From Acidobacteriota bacterium (GTDB lineage Bacteria > Acidobacteriota > Vicinamibacteria > Vicinamibacterales > UBA2999): 24,879 bases of DNA. Below the pieces are notes generated by a model. That model made no database searches. It was not told the origin of the DNA and saw only the letters and a list, made by a program, of their open reading frames with translations. Within the stretch, counting starts at the first letter, position 1. The number at the start of each line of letters is the position of its first letter. Positions 1-6,705 of the stretch are shown here, piece after piece. The position numbers were made by a program, and so were the translations under genes. The DNA is taken from NCBI GenBank assembly GCA_947465645.1, contig CANIBQ010000073.1, positions 1 through 24,879 on the forward strand. The letters are read 5' to 3'.

Positions 1-102
1 AAGCGAGCCAGAGAGCTGAACGAGATGACGGGGGGCGCTCGCCGGCGATGCCGGCTCACGCTGGTCAGGAAGAACACAACGCACCACTAACCGATCCGAT
101 CG
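1..102 (+). other. Window-edge segment with possible 3' end of a truncated gene
   Basis: Frame 1 is open from the window edge to a TAA at 88-90 and would encode about 29 basic residues. I recognise no family in it, so it may be the tail of a gene that starts outside the window or chance open frame. A perfect 7-base inverted repeat with a one-base centre (90-104, arms ACCGATC and GATCGGT) overlaps the start codon of the next gene and could be an operator, but nothing else supports that. Confidence 0.2.
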
Positions 103-588
103 GTGCCGTTCTCCAGTAATGGCTGGTCCGAAGAAGGCCGGCAGGTCAGTCCCTCGCCACAACCCGCATTCGAGGAAGTAGCCGACGCGGAGACGGCGCT
201 GGAGTTTGCACTTGAGGCCCACCTACGTGATTTCTTGGCGAAGAATCTGGAGCGAATCGAGCCGGGCTTGCGACTTCATAACAACGCGGACCGGCAGGGT
301 GTTGAATTTCCGGTTGATAGCGGTCGCATCGACTTGCTGGCGGTCGATCAGCATGGCAAGTACGTCGTCATCGAGTTGAAGTTATCCCAGGGCCGCAACA
401 AGACGCTGGGACAACTTCTCTACTATATGGGCTGGGTCGATCAGCGCCTGGGCAACGGGCCGTGTCGCGGATTCATCATCGCCAACGAAATCACTGAGGA
501 CCTCACAATTGCGGTCGCTCGTGTCCCAGGGGTGAGTCTCGCCCGTTATCGAATGAACTTCGCTATCGAGCCGGTGGCACGTGCGTAA
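103..588 (+). CDS. PD-(D/E)XK nuclease domain protein, NucS C-terminal-like
   Basis: This 161-residue protein carries the core of the NucS C-terminal (DUF91-type) nuclease fold. Visible motifs are D77 in GRIDLLAVD, E91-x-K93 in VVIELKLSQ, and the QxxxY motif Q104/Y108 in GQLLYYMGW, the usual metal-binding and catalytic set of this PD-(D/E)XK branch. A helix around residues 32-48 (ETALEFALEAHLRDFL) precedes the core. Classical NucS proteins have an extra N-terminal DNA-binding domain, which is absent here; a TAA at 88-90 blocks upstream extension, so the gene is either a stand-alone nuclease domain or 5'-truncated. The start is the first in-frame GTG; no strong ribosome binding site is visible. 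It sits at the edge of an accessory region with another nuclease-like gene. The substrate cannot be told from sequence. Confidence 0.75.
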   Translation: MPFSSNGWSEEGRQVSPSPQPAFEEVADAETALEFALEAHLRDFLAKNLERIEPGLRLHNNADRQGVEFPVDSGRIDLLAVDQHGKYVVIELKLSQGRNKTLGQLLYYMGWVDQRLGNGPCRGFIIANEITEDLTIAVARVPGVSLARYRMNFAIEPVARA

Positions 589-609
589 CCGGTAGTCGAG
601 CGTTAGCGT

Positions 610-765
610 CTATGCAGCCGACGAAACTTCATCGTCGGCCGTGACGTGCTCGCCGCGGGCCAGCCGGGCCAGCACCTCGCGCACGGCGTCTTCTCGTAGC
701 ATCCAGCCCTCCACCGGCGCCCCGGGCACCGGTGTCGAGCGTACGTCTGTCGCCTGATCGTCCAT
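610..765 (-). CDS. Small 51-residue protein, possible IstA N-terminal remnant
   Basis: An ATG at 765 (reverse strand) follows a purine-rich GAGAGG ribosome binding site and opens a 51-codon frame ending in TAG at 610-612. The middle (WMLREDAVREVLARLARGEH) resembles the first helix of IS21-family transposase IstA, after which homology would normally continue into a helix-turn-helix; here the sequence instead runs into an acidic tail and stops. It converges on the nuclease gene ending at 588. It could be a degraded transposase start or a genuine small protein. The overlapping longer minus-strand frame (603-854) has no ribosome binding site and an arginine/proline-rich shadow composition. Confidence 0.4.
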   Translation of the reverse strand: MDDQATDVRSTPVPGAPVEGWMLREDAVREVLARLARGEHVTADDEVSSAA

Positions 766-813
766 GGTCCTCTCCCTCGGAATGGAGGGGGGACTTTCAC
801 ATGATTACTGACA
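766..813 (-). mobile_element. Possible terminal sequence of an IS21-like element (remnant)
   Basis: Read on the minus strand from 813, the sequence starts TGTCAGTAATCATGTGAAAG and runs into a C-rich stretch, followed by the ribosome binding site and ATG of the 51-residue frame. A TG-starting end with a GTGAAA block ahead of an IstA-like start is the usual layout of IS21-family left ends. No second end, istA body or istB is present, so at most one end survives. The match is from memory of the family pattern. The rest of the gap to 996 shows nothing further recognisable. Confidence 0.3.
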
Positions 814-996
814 CCTGGACCTGAGCTACCACGCGGGCGCGGCGTACCTGCCACGAACGGAGGCTACCACGGCACCTGACGGCTCGGCCGAGGCGCGTAA
901 GCGCCAGGAGCATCCGTGCATCCCGCACCATGATCATTGCGAAAGCGGCTCGGATACTATCTGCACGCGCTGCCTTGGATGCACTGAGAGGGACAG

Positions 997-2052
997 ATGT
1001 CGAACCTTGGAAGACTGTTCAACAGAATCGGGACGACGCTTCAGACACCTATCGAGAATTTCACCACGGAGGCACTCGCTATCGCCATTGAGCACGACGA
1101 TGAGCCCATACGTCGTGCCCTCAAGAAGATCGCGTGGCCGTCCGCCGTTCAGTTCGACGCCGAGCGGGTCACCCACGTCGAGGCACGGACGCAAAGGTAC
1201 TTGCCCGAAGCTGACCGATGCCGTGAAGGCTATCTCGACCTCGTTCTCGTGCTCACACTTACCGGCGGAGAGGAGATGGAGGCATGGGTCGAAGTAAAAG
1301 TAGACTCCCCCGAGAGCGATGGTCAACTGGACGTGTACGCGGACCATGCGCGCCAGCGCGAACGGCGGCCAGCGATCTTCACGTTGAGCAAAAGTGAGGT
1401 GCGAGTGGCCGACCGACACCCGAAGGATTTCGAGATCGGTTGGCTGTCCTGGAAAGATCTGGCCGCGTCTATTGAGACACAGGGCGTAGTACCCGCCTGG
1501 ACGGACTTCCTTCAGTTTCTCCGCGAGCATCACTTAGCATGGTCGCCACTGCCGCCCACTGTGGTGGATCCTGAAGCATATCTTCCAGTCCTGATCGCCG
1601 TGAACAACCAGATTCGAGAGCGGTGGCCAGATTACTCACTGGCGTGGTCGGGGATCGACTCTTCGGCACTCAAGCGAGCCGCACGGGAGGAATATACGCT
1701 CAGGAATCGCATCGTCGTGTCGGGCGGTCCCATCACGTACGGTCTTGTCTCCTCAGGCACAGGCTGGGCCTGGTCGATGACCGTCGGATGCACCAACTAT
1801 GAGCATGTGCGGCTTGATCCGGGTGCGATTTTGCATCGAGCCGATCGCGGTGGCCTCTCCGATCCATGGTGCCGACTGGGCATGCGCCACGCTGTTTTGG
1901 AGGCTCGCCTCGGGCTCACCGAATGCGGGGCATACGAGCACGCGACGACATGGTTTTACGAGAGGCTCGCCGAACTTGACGACAAGGGCATTCTGATTGA
2001 TTACCTTGCGGGCGTGGATGGCAAACGGTCCGCGTCAAGGGTTCCTCTGTAG
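997..2052 (+). CDS. PD-(D/E)XK nuclease superfamily protein
   Basis: The 351-residue protein has the layout of the PD-(D/E)XK nuclease-like proteins common in defence and accessory islands. An N-terminal segment (residues 18-31, PIENFTTEALAIAI) with conserved E25 is followed by D81 in GYLDLVLVL and E99-x-K101 in AWVEVKVDS, a complete D...ExK metal site. The C-terminal half (about 170-351) is unfamiliar and may bind DNA or a partner; it is rich in aromatic residues. The ATG at 997 follows a GAGAGG ribosome binding site. Nmad2 begins 30 bases downstream on the same strand, so the gene probably heads an operon with Nmad2 and Nmad3. Nuclease fold: fairly sure. Role as effector of a modification-linked system: inferred from neighbours only. 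Confidence 0.7.
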   Translation: MSNLGRLFNRIGTTLQTPIENFTTEALAIAIEHDDEPIRRALKKIAWPSAVQFDAERVTHVEARTQRYLPEADRCREGYLDLVLVLTLTGGEEMEAWVEVKVDSPESDGQLDVYADHARQRERRPAIFTLSKSEVRVADRHPKDFEIGWLSWKDLAASIETQGVVPAWTDFLQFLREHHLAWSPLPPTVVDPEAYLPVLIAVNNQIRERWPDYSLAWSGIDSSALKRAAREEYTLRNRIVVSGGPITYGLVSSGTGWAWSMTVGCTNYEHVRLDPGAILHRADRGGLSDPWCRLGMRHAVLEARLGLTECGAYEHATTWFYERLAELDDKGILIDYLAGVDGKRSASRVPL

Positions 2053-2082
2053 CGCGAAGATGTGTTCCCTACAAACACGACA

Positions 2083-2763
2083 ATGAAAGTGTATTCGTAC
2101 GTGGTGGCTTACGATTCGGGGTTCGCGCCGAATCCTTTCCATGGCCTGTGCACGCTCGCGTGCTGCAAGCCGCTGATCCGGCGATCCGCTCAGCCGGGTG
2201 ACTTGATTGTCGGATTGGGAAAGCGCGCCGAGCGCGTGGTGTACACCGCGGAAGTGACCCAGGTTATTGACTTCGCCAAGTACTGGAACGCAGCCCGCTA
2301 TAAGAACAAGCGACCCACAAAGGGCGCGCCTCTGGCCATCGAACGCTCTGGCGACAACATTTACGAGCCCTGGGCGATTGGAGAATTCCGCCAACGTCCA
2401 TCACGCCACTCGCATCCCGACGGGACCGAGAATGTGGAATCGAAGCGCACCGATCTCGGCGGGCTGCATGTCGTTGTCTCAGACACGTACGTCTACTTCG
2501 GCAAAGAAGGTCCGTTGTTACCGTCCGGATTGGCGTTCTTGGAAATCGGTCGCGGTCATCGGTGCCGGTTCACACCTGCCCAGATCGCGCAGGTCACCGC
2601 TTGGTTTGATGGATTGCCCCGTGGCGTTCACGGACCGCCAGCACTCTGGCCGTCGGGCGACCTGTCATGGCAACAGGAGTCACAACCGCGAAGCCGCCCT
2701 TCTTCACCTTCGGCTCGATCACCCCGGCGACCTGTGCGCGGGTGTGGACAAAACCTTCTATGA
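2083..2763 (+). CDS. Nucleotide modification-associated domain 2 (Nmad2) protein
   Basis: The 226-residue product starts MKVYSYVVAYDSGFAPNPFH, followed by CTLACCKPLIRR, which I recognise as the Nmad2 family. Nmad families were defined by comparative genomics of bacterial and phage DNA base-modification systems; I know of no proven activity. The segment PGDLIVGLG ... RVVYTAEVTQVIDFAKYW (about residues 41-70) has the strand-turn-strand look of PUA/EVE-type folds. The ATG at 2083 is preferred over an in-frame GTG at 2062 because family similarity begins exactly there. The last 40-45 residues are Arg/Ser/Pro-rich, unlike the core, and may be a disordered or unconserved tail. Its stop overlaps the next start as ATGA (2760-2763), indicating translational coupling. 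Confidence 0.8.
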   Translation: MKVYSYVVAYDSGFAPNPFHGLCTLACCKPLIRRSAQPGDLIVGLGKRAERVVYTAEVTQVIDFAKYWNAARYKNKRPTKGAPLAIERSGDNIYEPWAIGEFRQRPSRHSHPDGTENVESKRTDLGGLHVVVSDTYVYFGKEGPLLPSGLAFLEIGRGHRCRFTPAQIAQVTAWFDGLPRGVHGPPALWPSGDLSWQQESQPRSRPSSPSARSPRRPVRGCGQNLL

Positions 2764-3608
2764 AACTGATCTTGAGTCGGAAGGGTTTCGATTCGGCTGC
2801 TGGAGGGTGTGCCAACGCGATCATGCCCGATGAGACGCTCCTCCCGTTGCCAATCCCGGACAAACGGTCGCCCATTCGGTACGAGCAGGTCACGACGTGG
2901 GGTTACCCAGTCGGCCGGATCGTGATGAACCTCACTCGTGGGAAACAGAAGCCGCATTACGGCGCCCATCTCGATCCCGATCTTCTGTCGTCTTCCTACC
3001 CGCGCATCAGCGGATGGCGACCATTGTTTGGCCAGACGGACAGCGCACAGAGCACGCTGGCCGGCCACGGCGTCGGCGCAGGCGATCTATTCCTGTTCTT
3101 CGGTTGGTTCCGCAACATCGAGGAATATGCTGGCGAATTTCGCTTCGTCAAAGGTGCGCCTGATCTCCATGTCTTGTGGGGTTGGTTGCAGGTGGACCAC
3201 GTGCTCACGGTCGCCACGGGTCACATGCCGGCGTGGGCGGCCGATCACCCCCACGTGGCGAGCCCGGATCACGGGACTCGCAACACGCTGTACATCTCGC
3301 GGGACACTTTAGTCATCGACGGCGCTTCCACGCGCTTACCTGGCGCGGGACTTTTCAAAACGTACGATGAACGCCTGCGGCTGACCAAAGCGGGAGCGAA
3401 CCGAAGCGTGTGGAGTCTTCCCTCTTGGTTCGCGCCCACCGACGGTCGACTGCCCCTCGGTTATCACTCTGATGTGGCGAGATGGTCACGCGACGGCGAC
3501 CGGACGGAGCTACGCAGCGTCGGCCGCGGGCAGGAGTTCGTGCTCGATACGAGGCAGTACCCGGAATCGCCCGGTTGGGTACGCGATCTCATCGCCCTAG
3601 ATCAATGA
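2760..3608 (+). CDS. Nucleotide modification-associated domain 3 (Nmad3) protein
   Basis: The 282-residue product starts [20 protein letters not shown] and includes [17 protein letters not shown], the characteristic opening of the Nmad3 family. The central part ([16 protein letters not shown], later [13 protein letters not shown]) repeats the GDL-hydrophobic-G then hydrophobic-strand pattern also seen in Nmad2, suggesting both are PUA-like; that fold assignment is my inference. The frame is open upstream to 2667, but the ATG at 2760 is chosen because it gives the family start and the four-base ATGA overlap with Nmad2. Function is unknown beyond the association of the family with modified DNA. 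No methyltransferase, TET/JBP or glycosyltransferase gene is visible in the window, so a modifying enzyme would have to lie upstream or come from elsewhere. Confidence 0.8.
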   Translation: MKLILSRKGFDSAAGGCANAIMPDETLLPLPIPDKRSPIRYEQVTTWGYPVGRIVMNLTRGKQKPHYGAHLDPDLLSSSYPRISGWRPLFGQTDSAQSTLAGHGVGAGDLFLFFGWFRNIEEYAGEFRFVKGAPDLHVLWGWLQVDHVLTVATGHMPAWAADHPHVASPDHGTRNTLYISRDTLVIDGASTRLPGAGLFKTYDERLRLTKAGANRSVWSLPSWFAPTDGRLPLGYHSDVARWSRDGDRTELRSVGRGQEFVLDTRQYPESPGWVRDLIALDQ

Positions 3609-3645
3609 GTTCGGCCAACGATTCGGCTGCGGTACGCTAATCACA

Positions 3646-3915
3646 ATGTCTACGTGGGAAGAACGCATGGGACCGCGCTTGGCCAAAGCGCCGAAGAACG
3701 AGCGCGTCGTGAGGTACTGGAAGTTCACGAGTCCGTTCACAGGCAAGACTGCTGAGTGCTCGGGCTATCAAGTGGAGGCCGGGCTGGAAATTCGCATTCA
3801 GCACTCCGACGATGACGTGATCGCGTCGGAACTATTCCGGGGTACTGATGCCCGCGAAGTGATGGATGTGTACGCCATGCAGGCGCGGCAAGACCTAATT
3901 GCGCAAGGCACTCAT
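3646..3915 (+). CDS. Small unknown protein truncated or terminated by an IS3 end
   Basis: A 90-residue frame begins at ATG 3646 without a clear ribosome binding site, 37 bases after Nmad3. It encodes a two-strand-plus-helix small protein ([20 protein letters not shown], then [17 protein letters not shown], then a helix [19 protein letters not shown]). Small proteins of this general layout occur widely as hypotheticals in acidobacteria; I know of no function. Its TGA stop (3916-3918) consists of the first three bases of the IS terminal repeat, so the original reading frame very likely continued beyond codon 90 before insertion. The helix end suggests only a short C-terminal part is lost. Confidence 0.55.
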
Positions 3916-3947
3916 TGAATCGTACCGGGTATCTGGGAGGGCTCATT
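3916..3947 (+). repeat. Left terminal inverted repeat of the IS3 element
   Basis: The first 14 bases TGAATCGTACCGGG are identical to the complement of the right end, followed by a small offset and a shared GGGAGGGC. Its first three bases serve as the stop codon of the upstream small gene. Confidence 0.88.
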
Positions 3948-3957
3948 CCTTGAGAGG

Positions 3958-4287
3958 ATGGGTCCCATGGGACGACCGAGTCGGTATTCACCAGAGTTGC
4001 GGGAGCGTGGCGTGCGCTTGGTGCGCGAGCACGGCCCCGAGTATCCGTCGCAGTGGGCGGCGATCACGTCGATCGCCGGCAAGTTGGGCTGCACGGGGGA
4101 GACACTGCGCAAGTGGGTGCGCCAGGCCGAGCGCGATGCCGGGGTACGCGGCGGCCTGACGACCGACGAGCGCCAGCGGTACAAAGAGCTGGAGCGTGAG
4201 AATCGCGAGCTGAAGCGCACGAATGAGATCTTGCGCAAGGCGTCCGCGTATTTTGCCCAGGCGGAGCTCGACCGCCGCGGCAAGTAA
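3958..4287 (+). CDS. IS3-family transposase OrfA (helix-turn-helix, leucine zipper)
   Basis: The 109-residue OrfA carries an N-terminal helix-turn-helix (about residues 10-60, with RYSPELRERGVRLVREH and later GCTGETLRKWVRQAE) and a C-terminal coiled coil (about 70-98, YKELERENRELKRTNEILRK), used for binding the IS ends and for multimerisation. The ATG at 3958 follows GAGAGG-like bases; a second ATG three codons later is possible. Its TAA overlaps the orfB ATG as TAATG (4285-4289). I see no obvious A-rich slippery site, so coupled re-initiation is as plausible as programmed frameshifting for making transposase. Confidence 0.92.
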   Translation: MGPMGRPSRYSPELRERGVRLVREHGPEYPSQWAAITSIAGKLGCTGETLRKWVRQAERDAGVRGGLTTDERQRYKELERENRELKRTNEILRKASAYFAQAELDRRGK

Positions 4288-5192
4288 TGGTCCGCTTCAT
4301 CGATGACCATCGTGATCGCTATGGGATCGAGTCGATCTGCGCCACCGTGCCGATCGCCCCATCGGCGTACTTTCGCCACAAGGCCCAGCAGGCCGATCCC
4401 ACGCGTCGCAGTGCCCGGGCGCAACGCGATGCCCTCCAGCGGATCGAGATTCAGCGCGTCTGGGACGCCCAGCAGCAGGTGTACGGGCCCCGGAAGGTAT
4501 GGCGCCAGCTGCGACGTGAGGGGATTCGGATCGCTCGCTGCACCGTCGTGCGGTTGATGCGCGAGCTCGGGCTCGCGGGCGTCGTGCGCGGCCGCGCGTG
4601 GGTGACGACGACGCAGTCCTCGATCGAGGCCGTGCGCCCACCCGATCTGGTGGATCGGCAGTTCACGGCGACGCGCCCGAATCAATTGTGGGTCGCCGAT
4701 TTCACCTACGTCGCGACGTGGCGCGGCTTTGTGTACGTCGCGTTCGTCATCGATGTGTTCTCGCGTCGGATCGTGGGCTGGCGGGTGGCCGCCTCGCTGC
4801 ACACCGACTTTGTCCTGGATGCGCTCGAGCAGGCGGTCTGCGAGCGCGGCGCCGCCGCGCTCGCGGGCTTGGTGCATCACAGCGATCGGGACACACAGTA
4901 CGTGTCGATGCGGTACACCGATCGCCTCGCGGACAACGGCATCGCGCCGTCGGTCGGCAGCCGAGGCGATTCGTACGACAATGCCCTGGCCGAGTCGGTC
5001 ATTGGGCTCTTTAAGACGGAGGTGATTCGTCGTCTGGGACCGTGGCGCAGCATAGAAGCGGTCGAGTTCGCGACCCTGACGTGGGTCGACTGGTTCAACA
5101 CCGCGCGGTTGCTCGAGCCGATCGGCTACGTACCGCCTGCGGAATATGAAGCGCGTTACTATCAGCAGGCCGCCGTGGCCTGGGTCAACTAA
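4287..5192 (+). CDS. IS3-family transposase OrfB (DDE integrase)
   Basis: The 301-residue protein has an N-terminal HTH_21-type region (about 25-100, including VYGPRKVWRQLRREG) and an rve/DDE integrase core. The first Asp is in LWVADFTYVATWRG, the second in VHHSDRDTQYVS, and the Glu in DNALAESVIGLFKTEV, so the catalytic triad is complete. The second motif reads HHSDRDTQY rather than the more common HHSDRGSQY, a mild deviation. No frameshift or stop disrupts the frame, so the element looks competent. The stop codon lies just inside the right terminal repeat. Confidence 0.93.
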   Translation: MVRFIDDHRDRYGIESICATVPIAPSAYFRHKAQQADPTRRSARAQRDALQRIEIQRVWDAQQQVYGPRKVWRQLRREGIRIARCTVVRLMRELGLAGVVRGRAWVTTTQSSIEAVRPPDLVDRQFTATRPNQLWVADFTYVATWRGFVYVAFVIDVFSRRIVGWRVAASLHTDFVLDALEQAVCERGAAALAGLVHHSDRDTQYVSMRYTDRLADNGIAPSVGSRGDSYDNALAESVIGLFKTEVIRRLGPWRSIEAVEFATLTWVDWFNTARLLEPIGYVPPAEYEARYYQQAAVAWVN

Positions 5193-5222
5193 TCCGCCCT
5201 CCCAAGATCCCGGTACGATTCA
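5191..5222 (-). repeat. Right terminal inverted repeat of the IS3 element
   Basis: Read on the minus strand from 5222 it begins TGAATCGTACCGGG, identical over 14 bases to the left end, then GGGAGGGC after a small offset. The orfB stop codon is at its inner edge. Confidence 0.88.
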
Positions 5223-5338
5223 AGGCAGCGGCTTCGGTTCGTGTCACCGTTTACCTTTGCCTTCTTGGGCGCCGGCGCATGTTCGTTTGCCTTCTACGAT
5301 TCACTCCCCCCTCCCAGAATCAATGTCCGCTGAGGTGA

Positions 5339-5860
5339 ACACGTCACCCAGTCCAACTCGCAGTCCTTCTGTTTCCACAGAGATTCCAGGCTCAACCGAG
5401 GGATTGGGACACCACTGTCGCATCGTATTCGTTGAACGCCCGCGCTTTCGATTTGATGTATCCGAATCAGGCTATCGGGCGTTTTTGCGTCGAGTCCGGA
5501 ATTGTGTGCATCGATCCGACTCTCGAGATGAAGCGGATGCATGAAGACACCGGCGTCGATTTCTACCTTCAGCGTGGTGACATGCACTGGAATCGAGAAG
5601 GACATCGAGCATGGTTCGAGGGTGCCAGGCCGCAACTCGAGGCCCTCATTCGTGGTGTTCTGTGGACACGGGATGTGGGACGAGAAGGGTTTGAGGATGG
5701 AGGGCATCCGCACAAACGCGCCGGGTGTTCCGTATTGAACAGACGACCCGATTGCTCTTCGCTACATTGGAACCGCCTCGCGCAAGAACGTGAGCCCCCG
5801 ACACCATGCCCAACCTTGGTCCGCAGCGACCTAAGTCAGACGAGTCCCGCGGCGCGATGA
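5339..5860 (+). pseudogene. 3' remnant of an SGNH/GDSL-type hydrolase
   Basis: A frame open from 5339 (after an in-frame TGA at 5336) shows the C-terminal third of an SGNH hydrolase: QLAVLLFPQRFQ, then FDLMYPNQAIGRFC, then CIDPTLEM and the block GDMHWNREGHRAWFE. The Asp and His in GDMHWN are the usual catalytic Asp-x-x-His pair of the family. The N-terminal block with the nucleophilic Ser and the oxyanion Gly and Asn residues is absent, and no sensible start exists. Recognisable similarity ends near 5650; the frame then runs on to a TGA at 5858-5860, inside the next gene. The remnant lies just outside the IS3 right end, so IS-associated deletion is a likely cause. The 5223-5338 stretch holds nothing I can identify. 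Confidence 0.65.
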
Positions 5861-6039
5861 CGGGGTTTCGGTGCAGGAACTGCCGCGAGGACCTGAGCCT
5901 GGTGCGGCGGCACGTGAGCCCGCCTCGCCTCGGACCGCCCGTCACCACCGAGTTCTACCAGTGCCGGGCCTGCGATTCCGGCTATGCGCACAACCCGGGC
6001 ACCGGGGCCTGGAAGCACTGGGCCGCGGACGAAAGCTAG
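5806..6039 (+). CDS. Small zinc-ribbon protein of unknown function
   Basis: The 77-residue product contains two CxxC knuckles, C23/C26 in FRCRNCRED and C53/C56 in YQCRACDSGY, spaced as in a single zinc ribbon. An alternative ATG at 5857 would start the protein directly before the first knuckle (MTGFRCRNC) and may be the true start, since the first 17 residues are unstructured. It is a free-standing gene 51 bases upstream of the cytochrome P460 gene. Zinc binding is likely from the motif; no role can be assigned. Confidence 0.6.
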   Translation: MPNLGPQRPKSDESRGAMTGFRCRNCREDLSLVRRHVSPPRLGPPVTTEFYQCRACDSGYAHNPGTGAWKHWAADES

Positions 6040-6090
6040 ACCCGCCCCGGAGCAGGATGCCGGCTCTCCTGCGCTAAGCTACGTAGTCAA

Positions 6091-6705
6091 ATGACAATAC
6101 GACTGTGGACCGGGCTGGTGCTCGTCTGCGCGGCGCTTCTGGCGTCGGCGGCAGCCGTGGCCCAGGAGCGATCGACCGACGGCCCGACCTACGCCGCAAA
6201 CCGCGACCTGATCCGTCCGGCGGACTACCGCGAATGGGTCTACGTCACCAGCGGCCTTGGCATGACCTACGGACCTGCGGGGGCCAACGGCAGGCCGCCG
6301 CGGTTCGACAACGTCTTCGTCAACCGCCAGTCGTACCGGAGCTTTCTCGCGTCCGGCCGATGGCCGGACAAGACGATGTTCCTGCTCGAGATACGGCAGG
6401 CCGAGAAGCACGTGTCGATTAACAACGGCGGCGAGACGCAAGGCGAGCTCCTGAGGCTCGAGGCGGCGGTGAAGGATACCGAGCGCTTTCCTGACACGAC
6501 GTGGGGCTACTTTTCCTTCGATGGCCCGGACGGCGGCCTGCGTGACACCGCGGCGCCGCTGCCCACGACGGCCTCCTGCTATACCTGCCACGTCAACAAC
6601 ACCGCGGTGGAGAACACGTTCGTGCAGTTCTACCCCACCCTGATGGACGTCGCGCGCCGGATGGGCACGGTGAAGCCGACCTACGATCCGCTGCGCAAGC
6701 CCTGA
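6091..6705 (+). CDS. Cytochrome P460 family protein
   Basis: The 204-residue secreted protein has a signal peptide (residues 1-25: positive start, hydrophobic LVLVCAALLASAAAVA, probable cleavage after AVAQ). The P460 fold follows: YREWVYVTSGLGMTYGP near residues 46-62, FDNVFVNRQSYRSFL, and a C-terminal c-type haem motif C163-YT-C166-H167. P460 proteins are periplasmic haem proteins that oxidise hydroxylamine or handle nitrogen oxides; in many soil bacteria the substrate is unproven. The Lys that cross-links to haem in biochemically studied P460s cannot be assigned with certainty here. The stop overlaps the start of the downstream membrane gene by one base (TGATG), so the two are probably co-translated. 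Confidence 0.85.
   Translation: MTIRLWTGLVLVCAALLASAAAVAQERSTDGPTYAANRDLIRPADYREWVYVTSGLGMTYGPAGANGRPPRFDNVFVNRQSYRSFLASGRWPDKTMFLLEIRQAEKHVSINNGGETQGELLRLEAAVKDTERFPDTTWGYFSFDGPDGGLRDTAAPLPTTASCYTCHVNNTAVENTFVQFYPTLMDVARRMGTVKPTYDPLRKP

Larger units (their letters stand above)
3916..5222 (+). mobile_element. IS3-family insertion sequence, structurally intact
   Basis: The 1307-base element is bounded by imperfect inverted repeats at 3916-3947 and 5191-5222. Both ends begin TGAATCGTACCGGG, followed by an offset ATCT and then GGGAGGGC, and the element has the TG...CA termini of the IS3 family. It contains orfA and orfB in the standard order. No target duplication is apparent: the bases flanking the ends are CAT on the left and AGG on the right. 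This suggests that a flank was lost or that the element arose by recombination between copies. It sits between Nmad-linked genes and a truncated hydrolase gene. Confidence 0.88.

Noticed and set aside
603..854. 83-residue minus-strand frame
   Set aside because: No ribosome binding site and Arg/Pro-rich; the 51-codon frame in the same stretch has a better start.
934..1533. 199-residue minus-strand frame
   Set aside because: It overlaps the PD-(D/E)XK gene entirely, which has a ribosome binding site and a catalytic motif; the minus frame has neither.
5146..5544. 132-residue plus-strand frame across the IS right end
   Set aside because: It starts inside orfB in another frame and shows no domain; the SGNH similarity is in a different frame.
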